From Myotis daubentonii (taxonomy: Eukaryota > Chordata > Mammalia > Chiroptera > Vespertilionidae): a stretch of DNA of 64,000 bases. The notes under the pieces are model-generated. The model worked only from the letters and a program-made list of their open reading frames with translations. It was not told where the DNA came from and made no database searches. The position numbers and the translations under genes are program-made. The stretch's first letter is position 1, and each line of letters begins with the position of its first letter. Where the stretch lies: contig NC_081840.1 of NCBI RefSeq assembly GCF_963259705.1, positions 114,689,074 through 114,753,073 on the forward strand, read 5' to 3'. Positions 41,450 to 53,790 of this stretch are shown here, piece after piece.

Positions 41450-43118
41450 GTATAGACAATCAGTAGGTGGTAGCCATCATCACCTCATCACTAGTATAGC
41501 TGACAGGAAGCTCAGAGCTCACCCATCAGAACTTGCCTTAGATCACAGCAAACTGCCCTCCCAAAGTTGCACCTCTTCCCAAGAGGGCCATGGCCAATGA
41601 CTGGATGACATGTAGATATAAGGCCCAGCCATCATGCCTTAATTAGAGACCATTCAGAAGGGCCATCCCAGCACCAGACCTCCCCTGCAGGACAGTTGAG
41701 GCCTTAGTCGCAACTGCATCATGGCTCAGCTTCTCCCTCTGCCCCGTCGGCCTCCTCACCTCTTTGTATGTGTCGCCCGTGAACACTTACTCCCCAGCTC
41801 CTCACACAACCTGCCTCAGAGTCTGGCTCCAGAAAACCTCATCTAAGTCAATTATTATTGTCATCATTATCATTATTACTAAATTACTTCTTGGATCACA
41901 TCCAATTTGAAAACTCTACTGTGAAGAATTCTGCAATAGTCGCTCAAACTTCTCTAATGTTGAAGATCTGCGGACTCCCAAGCCCCCATCTTGGATCACC
42001 ACCAACAATCAGTTCTCCAGAAAGCACTTCCTCGCCTAGGTTTACTGAGAAAAATCATCATATGTTCTATGCTTTTTTCAGAAGCACACGTGCTAATTTA
42101 GGTCCTGGGTCCCCTGTTGAGAAGAGGCAGGTACCCAGTGAGCTATGAGACCCCGGGGATCACAGAGGCCTCTTGGTGAACCACCCTAAACCCCTGGCCT
42201 TCATGGAGAGAGGGAAATAAGAAAACAACCACTGAGCACCAAAACCCAGCCCATCTTTTTCTGCCCAGCCTGATATGGTGTGCATCTTCCTTGAGGGGTC
42301 TTTTCGTAATTCTGCTCACCAGACCACGCACACCGACACAGGGCCAATTCTGCCCAGAGCGGGTGCTTCTTTCTAATTTGCACAAAGGCTGCAAATAAAC
42401 AGAAACAAGGTGTCCTGGTGGTTACACACTTGTCTCTCGGTGCCAAGCCCACCCTTCCATTCCTTACTTGGTGATGTGGGGAAGGAACTCTGCACACCAC
42501 ATTATTCCCCCTCCTTCGCTGGGCTCCCTCCTCCCCTGTCACTGGGAGGACAATGGGAGGCAGAAGGAGGGGCAAGGGACTTGATCTAGCCCATTCGTTT
42601 CCTGTTCCTGGCAGCATCCCCCAGCCATGCATTTTACCCAGCAGCCACAGTTGATTCCAGTTCACCCACTGTCACACTCTCAGAACTAGCCACAGCAACT
42701 TCCCCTCAGAGACATCAGTGCCAGTCAGCCAGCGCCCCCGCCACCAAGCTTTCGGTTCCAGCTCTGCAGTTTCTTCTCTAAACTTCTGGGTTCTAACAAC
42801 CCATTTCTTTCTTTGTGTCCCCTTCACCCCCCACCCTCCACCCTGAGGGTGGTAGCTATTATTTTGCAGTTACTACCTCTGTGTGTCCTCCATACCACTT
42901 TCGGCCTTACCAGTCCTTCAATTTGTTTAATCAATTCTCTATATTAAAATCTCTCTGCTGAAATAACTTGTGCAGGCTCTGTTTTCTGATGGACTGTGGT
43001 AGGCAGCATCGATAAAAGTAACCTCCATCCCTTTGAGCCTCCTACAGTTTGAGCACTCTTTGTGTATTCGTTTATTCACTCAACAAACATTTGTTTATAC
43101 TATAATCCCTGCGTAATA
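41450..43118. other. Unassigned stretch with small simple repeats
   Basis: An AT trinucleotide tract lies at 41849-41880. No other repeat or exon is supported. 'attcactcaacaaacatttg' at 43075 may be the start of an L2/MIR piece cut by the next MITE. Confidence 0.35.
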
Positions 43119-43120
43119 TA

Positions 43121-43247
43121 CAGGGCGGGGCAAAAGTAGGGTTACAGTTGTGAGGACATGAAACACAGAGTATATTCTTGTATCATTATTTATTAATTGT
43201 ACTATTTTTCATATGAACAACTGTAACCCTACTTTTGCCCCACCCTG
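43121..43247. mobile_element. Mariner MITE, 127 bp
   Basis: Inverted repeats of about 31 bp at each end (starting 'cagggcggggcaaaagtagg') differ at one position. TA lies on each side (43119-43120 and 43248-43249). There is no coding capacity. Confidence 0.95.
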
Positions 43248-43271
43248 TATATTATAAAAGAATTTATTATA

Positions 43272-43401
43272 CAGAGTGTACCAAAAAAATGTATACACAC
43301 TTTAACAGCTGATAGCTCAATTTTAAGAATGGAATAAACTTTAATAAGCACTACCTTTATAATTATTCATAGTGTTTGTATATATGTTTTGGGACACCCT
43401 A
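43272..43401. mobile_element. Mariner MITE, second family, 130 bp
   Basis: Termini 'cagagtgtaccaaaaa' and 'ttttgggacaccct' are diverged inverted repeats, with TA on both sides (43270-43271 and 43402-43403). It lies 23 bp from the previous MITE and belongs to a different family. Confidence 0.8.
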
Positions 43402-43403
43402 TA

Positions 43404-44000
43404 TATACTGGTACACACACATATATATATATAAATGCTATTTATACATTTTGAGTTATGGATAGCATATAACTAGAAGTGAATGACTGTGATTCACTCT
43501 GGGGATTAGCAATTGGAGGATTAGATGGGAAAGAATATTTTTCATGTACCCTCTGAGATTTTTACAACAAGCCACCATTACACATATATTTGAAGAATGG
43601 ATTAGCATTCTCATACTCAGTGCCATCTGGTGCCAGGTGGTGGAGAAGGCCTGAAGATATACAGATTTTGCCTGAGTGATCCTGTCCCTGCTCAGCACAG
43701 GCCAACACCACAGACCAGCAGTGCTCATATCTGAGTTTCCCCTTCTCCTGAGCTACCGATTCAGAGGGATATCACTAGAAGATTAGAAATTGATATTGAC
43801 AATAGAATCCCCAAACAACGGCAGTAGCCCTGACAGTGTGATTAGAATAAACTAAAGGCAAAATCCGAGGCAACTTTAATCCTTGCAAAGTCATGTGCAC
43901 GGAGCAAAAGCCTGGAAGCAGAGAAAGTCTTAGTAGGAAGAGACCTTAGAGCTGGCAGATCTAACTTTTGTTTATACCCCTGCATGCAACCCCAGAACCT
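43404..44000. other. Unassigned stretch
   Basis: A short (TA)n tract lies at 43419-43433, and a possible L3 word ('gagaccttagagctggcaga') is near 43940. Nothing else is recognised. Confidence 0.35.
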
Positions 44001-44059
44001 CATCATTTCCGCCCCTGTGTATGCGTGCGAGCAGAACTGACCTTAGCCCAAGCTCTAGG

Positions 44060-44470
44060 GGTGGTCCTGACCATCCTAACTAATTAGGGTGATCCTAAAA
44101 CCCCTATCATGTGATTGGTTCAGGTAACTTAAGGCAATCAGCTGGAAATCCCAGAGTTTTGTTGGATGACTATTAGAAGTAACACTCTCTTTCCAGGTGT
44201 GATGATCAAAATATTTAAAAACTTCTCCAGGTCAGGCTCTGACCCACTGGAACCAATGTAGACTCGATCAGAACAAACCTGGCTCTAAACAATCAGTTTG
44301 GTCACTGTGCTGAAGGCTGGAAATAGCCTGCCTCTCTCTCCCTCACTGAGAAACGTGTGGTTGCAGTCGCTGCTGGCAGCCCTTCTGTGGTCATGAGGCA
44401 AGCCACCCTGAAGACGAGAAGGACACCCAGAGGAAAACTGCAGCAAGAGCCCTAGTCAGGCTGTGCCAAG
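44060..44470 (+). repeat. LTR-like old repeat
   Basis: 'gtgatcctaaaacccctatc', 'atgtgattggttcaggtaac' and 'gaggcaagccaccctgaaga' resemble the body of an old ERV LTR. The family is unresolved. Confidence 0.4.
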
Positions 44471-44689
44471 GCCTATCCTCCTTTATTATTTAATCCTATC
44501 GGTGAGGTTTCTGGACCTTATGACTGAGGGTTTGTTTGTTTGCTTGGTTGATTGGTTGGTTTTTGCATCGACTCACATATTTCCCTAATCCACTCATGGT
44601 TACACTGAAGTCCAGATCAGGGAAGGGTTTCATCCAAATCCTTGCAAACCAGGATCACAATCTTTCGTCTCTCAGACCAGTGTGCTTCT

Positions 44690-44765
44690 AATAAACCATA
44701 ACACCGCTCATACCACACTGCCAGCAGGACAGGGACTTAATAAATGTTTGTTGAATGAATTCATT
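44690..44765 (+). repeat. L2 LINE 3' end
   Basis: 'caggacagggacttaataaa' and 'tgtttgttgaatgaattca' form the L2 terminal motif. Confidence 0.7.
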
Positions 44766-47035
44766 GCTGACAGTGAATAGGAACAGAGGGAAGTGCTGGC
44801 AGGGGCACAGGATAAGCAGGGGTTTGGAGTGAGGGAGGGATGACGCAGAGGGGAACAATGAGGAGAAACGCCCAAGAGTTTATTCTATTTCAGTCCCACG
44901 GACACATTTGCAGTACAAAAGGCTGCCTTGCACTCCAGGCTTTCTGTGGATAAACCTCCTCTTGCCACTATGTCCAGACACAAAAAAATACCCAAAACAT
45001 AGAGAGCTTTTTGAAGTTTATTGTAAAAATAACTAAAAGGGTTCTACAAAGGTCTTATTTGGAGAGCCAGAGCCAGGCAGGGACCCATGGCTGAGCAGGC
45101 GTTCCAGAGTCTCAGTGTTGCTCGAATTCTCCTCAGAACAAGGGCAAGTGAAGGCTGTCACGGGGCCATTAGAAAAGGCAGCCCCTCTCACCTCTGAATC
45201 CCCACGGGCTGAGGGTGTGGGGCTGCCCCTGGGCTTGAGAGTGCAGGTCGCGTTCAAGTCCGCCCCTTGCCCGGGAGCTTTGTGGTATCTGGCAAAATAT
45301 CACACAGCAAACAGAACCTCAGTTTTCCTTATATATAAAATGAAAATACTGTAGGCCCACTGTAGTTTATCACGGGGCCAAATGTTTCAACATTCAGAAA
45401 CGCTGTATTTTACACGAATTGTATGGTGCATAACTGTATATTATGTAAAATAGGTGTGGGGAACACCCTATAATCAAACACATTAATATTTCTGTAGAGA
45501 AACATAAATACTTACAGTAAATGGGATAATTAAGACCATAAATAACCTCATCTCACTTTAGTCCAGCACTTGCCTCCAGGTGAGTTATAAGAACTTTGGT
45601 TGTCAGCGTTTGGATTTTTGGAATTGGGGGTAAGGGATCCAGAACCTGAAACAGCGTGTACTGACATGAGGCTGTCACAGACTTGGATGAGAGAAGGCCC
45701 CAGCTCGTGCCCAGGGGAACCACTTCTATCAGGTAATGCCAGGCACGGCACGCGCACCACCAATGGCAGCAGCTATTTCAGACTGGCTTCCTCTGAAGTG
45801 TGTTTCCAGGAGTCCCCAAGGCTTTCAGGGAGCCAAGTTTGGGATCTCTTTAGAGCCTGCGCAATGGGAACAGTGTGCCCATTTGAACAGGCTCTGGGCT
45901 GATGTCTCTGAGCAAAGACAGCCCAGCTCTCCTCGCCTCTGGCAGGCCTGGCTCAGCAACATCCCTCAACCTCCCAGTGAACCTTAGAGGCAGAGAGGTG
46001 GCTGTAAACAGGATGGAAGGGGAGCCCTGGCTCTGCTATCTGCTTCATACCAGCTCCATTATGAACCAAAAGAGAAAAACCATTTTCATTCCCCTCCTAG
46101 AAAGCACTGGCAATGCTCTGGGCACTGTTCCTATCGCCAATGGCGTCAGTGGTGCTGGGAGAAGAGAAAGCACTGAGCTCTGTTCCAGCTACTAGAATGA
46201 TACATGGTTTTAATTTCTGACAATCCGATAGGTGGGAAAGCAACTTCCACTCTCCTGCTTTAATTGACCAACCCTGTTTCCTATTCAAGCTGAGCATCTT
46301 TTCTACAGATCTATGTTAATCAGCCATTGCCAGTGGCTCTCCCTTCTGTAACCCTAGCCCCTGCAGACATGTATTCTCTCCAGGCTGTGGGGCAGCTGGA
46401 GTAGAGCAGCACTCTCCCCTCCCCTGCTTTGGACATTATGCTTCTCTTCATCCAGCTTAATAACCGGGCACTGGGCCTGGAGCGCTTATAGAGTAACACC
46501 CCAAGCTGCCATTCCCCTGGGGTGTCTGGAAATATCATGGTGCATGGCTAAGGGGACCCATTTTAAGTTTGGGGCCAAATGTCCTCCATCATATAGCAGG
46601 TCAGGATAAAGATGCCACAGCACAGAGACTGTTCTTTGAGCCAGAGCTTGTGCAGAGGCTAAGAATTCTCTGAACTTAGTACTGAAGTCAACCAGATTCC
46701 AAGGTCAGAGCTGTGAGCAGAACCAGGATGAGTATGAAACAAGTGAGGCACCTAGGGTGCCACATTTAAGGGGGTACTCCCCATCAGGGGCTGCTCTGCG
46801 CTTCTAAAGAGAGAGAATCTTCTTTGAATTTTGCACCTAGGTGCCTTTTTGCACCTTGGCCTGTGTCAGCCCAGCCTGGGAGACAGTGACAGGGTGGGGC
46901 CCAGAGCAGAAGGGACAGTCCCCTTGTCCATGAGACTCTGAGAGAGGAAGAAGCACAGACCGAGACTGGAGCCCACTCTTCCTCCTTTGTGACTTTCTAA
47001 ATCCAACTTGTGGCTCAGTCATGTTCAGCAAGCCC
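44766..47035. other. Unassigned stretch
   Basis: About 2.3 kb without recognised repeats. Open frames of 60-100 codons occur on both strands with no domain. The block 45340-45520 is AT-rich and could be a decayed DNA transposon, but no clean termini are seen. Confidence 0.3.
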
Positions 47036-47039
47036 TTTG

Positions 47040-47300
47040 GTATCTTTAGAAAGTCCTATGTCAGTCAGCAGGAAACAGAAACCAGTGTTGCTATTAGAAA
47101 CAGAAAGGGAGTAATACTGAGATTAAAGGTCAATAGGGAGGGCTGGAGGAGCGGCAGGCTCCTGCTGGGCCTGCAGCGACATCTCCCCGGCACCACAGCA
47201 GTGACCACCCGAGCAGCTGCTGCCTCTGACCAGCCAGGAAAGTGGGGAGTCAGGCACTCAATGTGTTCAAGAACGCAGCCCCACCCCGAAGTCCAGGACT
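47040..47300 (+). repeat. Old repeat, shared with 59775-60050
   Basis: 'cagcaggaaacagaaaccag' and the 'ggctggaggagcggcaggct' region resemble in order the block at 59775-60050 ('ctgcaggaaacagaattct'). It is probably an old LTR; the class is not resolved. Confidence 0.35.
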
Positions 47301-49255
47301 AGTGGTGATGGCCACAAAGCCATCACCACTGCTTTTCTCAGCCCCAACAAGGTGGGAGTTTAGACACTGAAACACTGGGGTCCAGGACCCCCACTTCCCC
47401 CAGCCTTGTTTACCCACGGAAATCAGCTAAAAGCAGTAGGAAAGTGCCCTTCGCCTCACTTCTGCTTCCAAATCTCAGCTTGATGGCATCTAATTGGCAG
47501 AACTAAACTCACTATCAGAACTCTAGTTGCAAGGCAGTCTGAGAAATACCGTTTGTATCTTTTCAACCTTTGGAGGCCAGGAAGGCACCCAAAGGAGGTG
47601 AAGATGGGTGCTGAGGGCCAGCAGATGATGCCCAGCTTGAGCCCCAAGGTAAAAGGCCCTGCAGAGGCAAGGGAAGAGAAGCTAGGAAACTTGACCTCAT
47701 TATTCGAGTGAAGGATCTAGTGCTCAGCACAGACCTACTTGGGCAGGGCCTTCACCTGACTGTTCACACTGCCGAGCCGGGCTCAGTGACTCTCATTGAC
47801 AATCCCTTGAGCCCCCTCAGGACAATTAGGCAGCCCAGAGAGGCTGTGACTAAGTCACGCCTCCCTTGGCCCATCCTAGACTCTCAAATTGCAGACAGAA
47901 ATCATAAATATGTGATGAAACTCAGGAACTTGCCTCCCTCAAATTTTTTGCCTCATTGCTACAACTGCATTTGGAATCTCCACTTACTGAAATTCTATCT
48001 ATCTCGGGTTCTGTATATCATTTCATCTAAGTCCTTTTCCAGTCTCTCTGGCACTAAGATTGGGACATGAGTTGGCATCTGATCCAATCATTTGGTGGAG
48101 TGTGTGTGGTGTTCCAGTTGTCAGCTGGAGCTCCCCAACCCCTTAAAGTCTTGACCTGTGTGGCTGCAACCACTAATCCTTGACTTATGGGTGTCAAAGG
48201 TCTCCACCAAGACCTCACTGAGTTCCAGGGTCAGGGCTTAAGTCCCAGCACCGCCTCTGTCTGCTGCCCTCCCGCCCGTGGCCCCTCTGCTCCAGGCTGC
48301 TGTGGATGCACCTGTGACTGAGAGATGCCCTGTTATGGTTCTGAGTGCACTGCATGGCAAACATCCAGAGTCACCCTTTTTTTTTAACTTAGAAAAGTGG
48401 CAGAGTTGTACAGAGGCAGACTCTGATTCCAAAAGTGCCTTTGACTCCAGCCCCCATTATGCATTTCCGGAGGGCTCTGCCACCCCACACCGCATCCAGC
48501 ATCTCACCATCTTACTGGCGCCCTGTCTTCCCCCTTTTTTCTCTATTTTTTGTCTTCTTTCCAGTTCTTTCATCCTTTCTCTTCTCGAGAGCAAGAGTTA
48601 AAATTTTTCCTTTTTCGCCAGCGGGGGTCCAGCTGAAAACTTTGTCTTCAGAGTCTCTCTATCCAGTCCAGTGGCTTATCAAGAAATTTCTGTCAGTGCC
48701 CAGCCCATGTGGATTTTTGGTGTGAGCTGTTAGGACAGTAAATGTTTCATCTCATTACAAATGTGTATACAAATTTATATATATAAATATTTTACATGTA
48801 GCTATAAAATCATGTATCTTGATATCTTCATGTATAGCCAAACCATGCCTAAGCAGTTCCTTTTGGGGCAATGATTTACATGATAAGCTAATGCTCAGAT
48901 CTTTATAAGACCATAAAATGACTTGCCCAGCTCTCTCCAGTTTCCCTTCTCCACCGCCCCTTTACCTTTCCACGGGTGCAGCTTCTAGCCCAGGTGTTCC
49001 ACACAGCGCCTTAGGTGTAATCAACAGTTGTCATCATGAAAAACCAGCGGAACAGCTGCACCTGACTTCATGCGTGTTCTCAGGAATGCAGAGGCTTCTC
49101 ATGAGGCCATGGGGGTCAGCCTCTCACTGGCTTGTGACTTGTGGTTTCTTCTAGATGAGTCAGTCAAGATGATGTGAAATGGTGTGACCATGATGATCTG
49201 AAGATAGGTCCAGTACACCATGTCCTCACACATACCCAAACTCCTGGCCTCAGAC
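47301..49255. other. Unassigned stretch
   Basis: No transposon ends or exons are supported. A T9 run lies near 48378. The AT-rich section 48730-48910 carries 'aaatttatatatataaata'. Confidence 0.3.
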
Positions 49256-49261
49256 ATATAA

Positions 49262-49466
49262 CTATGCCAGGATCTCTCAACCTCAGTACTATTGACACGC
49301 TGAGCTGTCCTGTGTATTATAGGATGTTTAGCAGCATCCTTGGCCTCTACCCCCTGGATATCAGTAGCACCCTCCATCTCCCAGTTTGGACAACCAAAAA
49401 TATCTCCAGACATTGCCAAATGTCCCTTGGGATGTCAAACTGGCCCTCAGTTGAGAAGCAGTGCTC
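49262..49466 (+). mobile_element. hAT-Charlie type relic
   Basis: 'caggatctctcaacctcagt', 'gtaggatg'-like 'ataggatgtttagcagcatc', 'aaaatatctccagacattgc' and the closing 'cagttgagaagcagtg' reproduce a common eutherian hAT-Charlie relic. The two ends are inverted repeats of about 14 bp. Target duplications are no longer clear. Confidence 0.75.
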
Positions 49467-49695
49467 TGTATCTACATAGACACATATCATGTAAATAGAA
49501 ATGTATACAAACAATTATATGTATATGCATACAAACAATTAAATATTTATGCCCTTATTTAATGTTGGCATCTGGTATAAACTTTTCAATCAATCAGCAT
49601 ATGCACAAATAGAAATGTGACATATTTTCTTCCTTTTCTCTTGAAAATTAATGTCATCTGTGATAATAGTGACATTTGTGGGTATTAAATAAATA

Positions 49696-50008
49696 TCTAT
49701 ACTAATTAAAGGGCAATATGCTAATTAGACCAGATAGACTGGATGTCTTCCGCACATCATTCCAGATGACCTTCCTGACAAAACTGGGGTCATGGCCAGC
49801 CTGCAAACTGCCCATGGCCCCTCACCCAGGCCTGGCCCTGCCCCCCAGCGGGGACTCCAACCCCGATCAGGGGCAGGGCTGGCCCACAAACCCCACAGAC
49901 CCTTGCTTCAGCCGGCCCCACCCCCCAGCAGGGACCCCCCACCCCGACCCTGATCCGGGGCCCCCTCAGGGCAGGCCATCTGGCTGCCACCCATGCACCA
50001 GGCTTCTA
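49696..50008 (+). mobile_element. Non-autonomous Helitron, 3' terminator lost (tandem copy 1)
   Basis: The start is TC after A (49695), with 'tctatactaattaaaggg' close to the HeliBat 5' end. The 3' end reads 'gcaccaggcttcta' and passes directly into the TC of the next element. The CTAG terminus is reduced to CTA and no clear hairpin remains before it. The core contains repeated C-rich words ('ccccagc'). Confidence 0.85.
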
Positions 50009-50275
50009 TCCTATATAATAAAAGGGTAACATGCAAATTGACCCTCACAGCAGGATGACCGCTGGACCAGTCACTATGAGGCGCACTGACTACCTCTTGG
50101 TCCCTTTCCCCAACTCACAGGCACCAATCACCTGATGGCAAATGGGGAACTGGGGGTGGGTGGCAGTGGGGGGGGGGGGGGGTGGCAGTTGCGGGAAGCT
50201 GGGGAAGATGGCCCTGATCGCAGGCCAGGCCTAGGGACCACACCTACACACGAATTTCGTGGATCAGGCCTCTAG
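50009..50275 (+). mobile_element. Non-autonomous Helitron (tandem copy 2)
   Basis: It starts 'tcctatataataaaaggg' immediately after copy 1 and ends CTAG (50272-50275) before T. A perfect 6-bp hairpin, 'cacgaa' and 'ttcgtg', lies at 50249-50261. A run of 15 G lies at 50168-50182. It has all the signals needed for Helitron termination. Confidence 0.9.
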
Positions 50276-50549
50276 TAATTATATATTTCTGTAAAGTTGG
50301 CATTTACCTTAATCATAAATGACAAGGAGTCTTTTCAACCCTTCATTTATTTCCCATGGTCCTTCTCACCATGACTCCTGACTCCTTTAGCTCTAAGAAC
50401 TCAGACAAACAAACCACTCTACATTTGTCTCTTTCTAGCCATAGCATCCCAGAGATCCTTGTGCTGACCAATTCAAAAAGGCAAAGAGGACAAGTTGAGA
50501 TACAATAAATCCTCAGTTTCAAAGGGTTACTTTCTAAATACAATACATT

Positions 50550-50900
50550 AGTCAGGATAGGATAGGCTATGGTGCAATAACAAACAATACCTCAGATTGC
50601 AGTGCTTTATGGCATCCAAGATTTGCTTCTCTCTCATGCTTCATGACAATTATAGGTCATACTCTCTGTTACTGTTATCTCATTCTGTGGCTCAGGCTGA
50701 CTAAGCAACCACATGAGGGAACACACACTAACTCTAAAAATGTTTGCCCAGAAGTGGATGTCACCTCTGTTGAGATTTCACTGACCAAATCAAGACACAT
50801 ACCTGCCTGACTTCAATAGGCAGGAAAGAAGCTTAACCAGTAGGTGGACAAGGAATTGACAAATAGTAACAACAGCTCAGCACACATGCTGAATTTCTCC
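50550..50900 (+). repeat. LTR-like old repeat
   Basis: 'aggctatggtgcaataacaa', 'acaatacctcagattgcagt' and 'tggctcaggctgactaagca' match the family seen at 8135-8520 and 21485-21910. Confidence 0.5.
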
Positions 50901-51365
50901 CACTGAGAGGCGCCTACCCTGGACTTCCCACCACTATACCCCCTCCCTGCCCTGTTTTATGCCAACCTAGACCTCCTCTTCAGCGTGGCATTTTCCAAAA
51001 TCCCTCTTCTCTTCCAGCCCCAGGTAGAAATGATTTTCAGAATCTTCATGGTTTATTTAGCTGCCATCAAATATGTGCCTCCTTCCTTTCATCTAAGGTC
51101 ATCAAGACACAATTTTCAAACATTTTCACACCCAAAGTCTGACTTTAACTGAGGTCACACTGATGGCCTTCAAGAACCTGGAACCATCAGCTTTATGTCA
51201 CAGAGCTGCCCAAATGAGATGTTACACTCCTCCATAGGCCAGCTTCCCTCTTAAGATAAGCCAGCTAAGGACCAACTCATCCATGGGAATGTGGGCTTTA
51301 GTGCCTACCTGCAGGCCCTCACACAGGTAGGCTTTGGTTGGGAGACATGGACAGGAGGCCTGGCT
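50901..51365. other. Unassigned stretch
   Basis: No repeat or gene signature recognised. Confidence 0.3.
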
Positions 51366-51369
51366 TGAA

Positions 51370-51445
51370 TCAGTGCTGGAGCTGTCACAGTCTGATCTTT
51401 GGGAAGCCGACTCTGTGACCCTGGGAGAAAAGAAAAAGAAGGCAG
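51370..51445 (+). repeat. MIR SINE fragment
   Basis: 'aatcagtgctggagctgtca' and 'gactctgtgaccctgggag' fit a partial MIR. Confidence 0.45.
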
Positions 51446-51509
51446 AGCTCACATCTCTTCTTGGAGATTGCCTGGACTCATGCCCATTGGTCACCTAGCC
51501 AACATCCTC

Positions 51510-51810
51510 ACCATTGAGACTGACAGAGTTGAGCCAAGTTGCCCAAGGAAACACTACTGGTACCAGAACCAAGATTGGAACCCACAGTTATACAGTTGTC
51601 TTTCCACAGCTGCTATTGCCTGGGGCATCATCCAGCCCCTGCAGCTCAACCCTACTCAATTGTCTGGAACACTGTAGGGACATCCCCTCACCCCACAGCT
51701 GGCTCATGCAGATGAGGAAAAGGGAGTGGTGGCAGGCTACCCAATCACACAGCTGAGCAGTGGAGCCGGGCGGTCCAAGGAGAACCCAGTGCTTCTCCTG
51801 ACCCGTGGTC
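51510..51810 (-). repeat. One or two MIR fragments
   Basis: 'gccaagttgcccaaggaaac' (51532) and 'gcagatgaggaaaagggagt' followed by 'caatcacacagctgagcag' (51709-51760) are MIR-like in reverse. Confidence 0.5.
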
Positions 51811-52123
51811 CAGTGCTCTGTCCTCCACCCTGGCCCTGCGTTCTGAGTGGGACACCATGTAGGGCACTGATCTCCCACTGAGGGAGACATGAAGTCATGA
51901 GGCAGCTATTGGCATTTCTATGGCCCCATCACATTGCCTGAGCTCCGGGCTTACACACAGAAGTCTGAATGCATGTCTTGTTGGAAGAACAAATATCCTC
52001 CCTACCTAAAATGTAGTCTGTCCACCAGCAGCAGCAGCCAGCCAGCCTCATGTAGACCCTTTGAGAGATGCAATATCTCAGGCCTTTCGCAGAATTGGGG
52101 TCTTTATTTTAGCAAGATCCCCA

Positions 52124-52135
<12 letters not shown>
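51811..52135. other. Unassigned stretch
   Basis: No supported feature apart from a short CAG-type run at 52027-52040. Confidence 0.3.

Positions 52136-52174
<39 letters not shown>
52136..52174 (+). repeat. (TG)n microsatellite
   Basis: About 18 TG units ending in CGTG. Confidence 0.95.
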
Positions 52175-52175
<1 letters not shown>

Positions 52176-52965
52176 AAATTTGAAAAGTGCTGGTCTACAC
52201 ACCTTTTGAGCACTGGGATCTTTTCTGGTCTCAGAATTTTCTAGTTTATAGGCTGTTCCTGCACTTTGCCAATGGTTCCCCCAAATACACCTGGCCTTTG
52301 TGTACATGAAAATACTAGTGGCTCTTCTGTTTCCAAGGAGACAAGTTAGGGAAGCCAGGAGACTTTGTTATCATAAACAGCGAGAGAAGGAGGTTCCCAA
52401 AGACCTCTTGGATGTTCTTGACTCTGGTCCTCCCATTTCCTGCCACAGGATACCTGTTTGCTTTCCCCTTAAAACTGTGTTTGTAAACAAACGCACCTGT
52501 GGAATCCACTAAGGAACTTCGGGGTAGGAGCCATGCTTGCCAGGACCCAGCATCCGCATTTTTTATGAAACACTGCCCCCTACATCAGACACCTGCTTGC
52601 GCACCTTCACTATTGTACTCCTCCAGTGCAATTTAATTTTTTAATAGATGTCTGTCCCCATTTTTAAATAAATGGTAAAATACTGCTTTCTCTTCTTCTT
52701 CCCAGCTGAAGTTCTAACAACTGGTACACATACAAAATGTTGGTGAAAATAAGGAAAAAAAATAGAACTTTCATCATCTCACTATTTAGCACAGAATTGT
52801 ACTGGTAGGAACACTGTCTAATTCCTCAGTAAGGAAATGTTCCATTCCCGCCATGAGTCCATGAGGAGGTGTGCAGATGTGTGTCCACATTACTTGGTGG
52901 GGGCAGAGGGTACGCTGGGGAGAGGAGGCAGACCCTTTTGACCATATGTGTTATCACCAAAATAT
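52175..52965. other. Unassigned stretch
   Basis: No repeat or gene signature recognised; AT-rich between 52600 and 52800. Confidence 0.3.
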
Positions 52966-52969
52966 TAAA

Positions 52970-53265
52970 ATTAAAAAAAGACAAAGCGTGATGCCCCTTA
53001 GTCATTTCTTTATTATTTGTTGATGGGATTTAACATAAAATACTGCTGACCCAGCTGAAATCTTCAGAATTTGAAATCTACATCAGATCCCCATGTGCTA
53101 TATTTTTGACTTGCAAATGCCTTCCAAGAATAGCTGGAGTGTCCTTATTAAGCCTGGTTGTAATGCAGCCGTACTTCGCACCGTCTGCTCCGGCACTGTA
53201 TAATTCATGGACTCGCCTTATGAAGTTAGCAAGGGATCAAAACCATGACCAGCCAGTGAACCCAA
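52970..53265. other. Repeat-free block, possible conserved non-coding element
   Basis: The block holds 'tttctttattatttgttgat', 'tccttattaagcctggttgt' and 'tgtataattcatggactcg', contrasts in composition with its GC-richer neighbours, and carries no repeat words. Function is inferred only from this texture. Confidence 0.3.
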
Positions 53266-53539
53266 CCTGATACCTCCATTATTTTAAAAGCAACACAGAG
53301 AACTGAAACCTGACCCACCTCTCAGCCCCATCCTGCAGGGACGCCAAGCCAGCCTTCCCTAGCCGGTACCAGGTCCCTCCGCTGCATTTACACTGGGGCC
53401 ATCGGGTTCAGCGACGGGAGACAGACCCATCCTACCCTGGGCCGTGACTCACCACCTCCGGTGACAATGGACCATGCAGAAAATAAGCCTGTAGGCCCAT
53501 GGCACTTGGAGTGGAGTTTCATTAATTTTAGCAGAAAAG

Positions 53540-53790
53540 AGTAAGCCCAGTCATGATAATCATCACCATAGTTACAATGTGTGAACTCTTCCAGCCTGCC
53601 AGGCCTGGGACCGAGCCCCTCATTTAAGCCACACGGAAAAGTAGGAATTATTACCCCACTGTATAGAGGACTAAACTGTGGCCCAGAGACTGGTCTAAAG
53701 CCACACAGATCATGGCAAGAAAGGCCTGGGTTCAAATGCAGGTCTGTGGGGCTCCAAAGCCCACGTTCTTAGTCAGTGGTCCCCAAAGAG
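53540..53790 (-). repeat. MIR SINE, nearly full length
   Basis: 'ggaattattaccccactgta', 'gaggactaaactgtggccca' and 'gcctgggttcaaatgcaggt' follow MIR in reverse. Confidence 0.8.

Noticed and set aside
45340..45520. Possible DNA transposon with 'cactgtag'-like end
   Set aside because: No matching inverted terminus or target duplication could be found.
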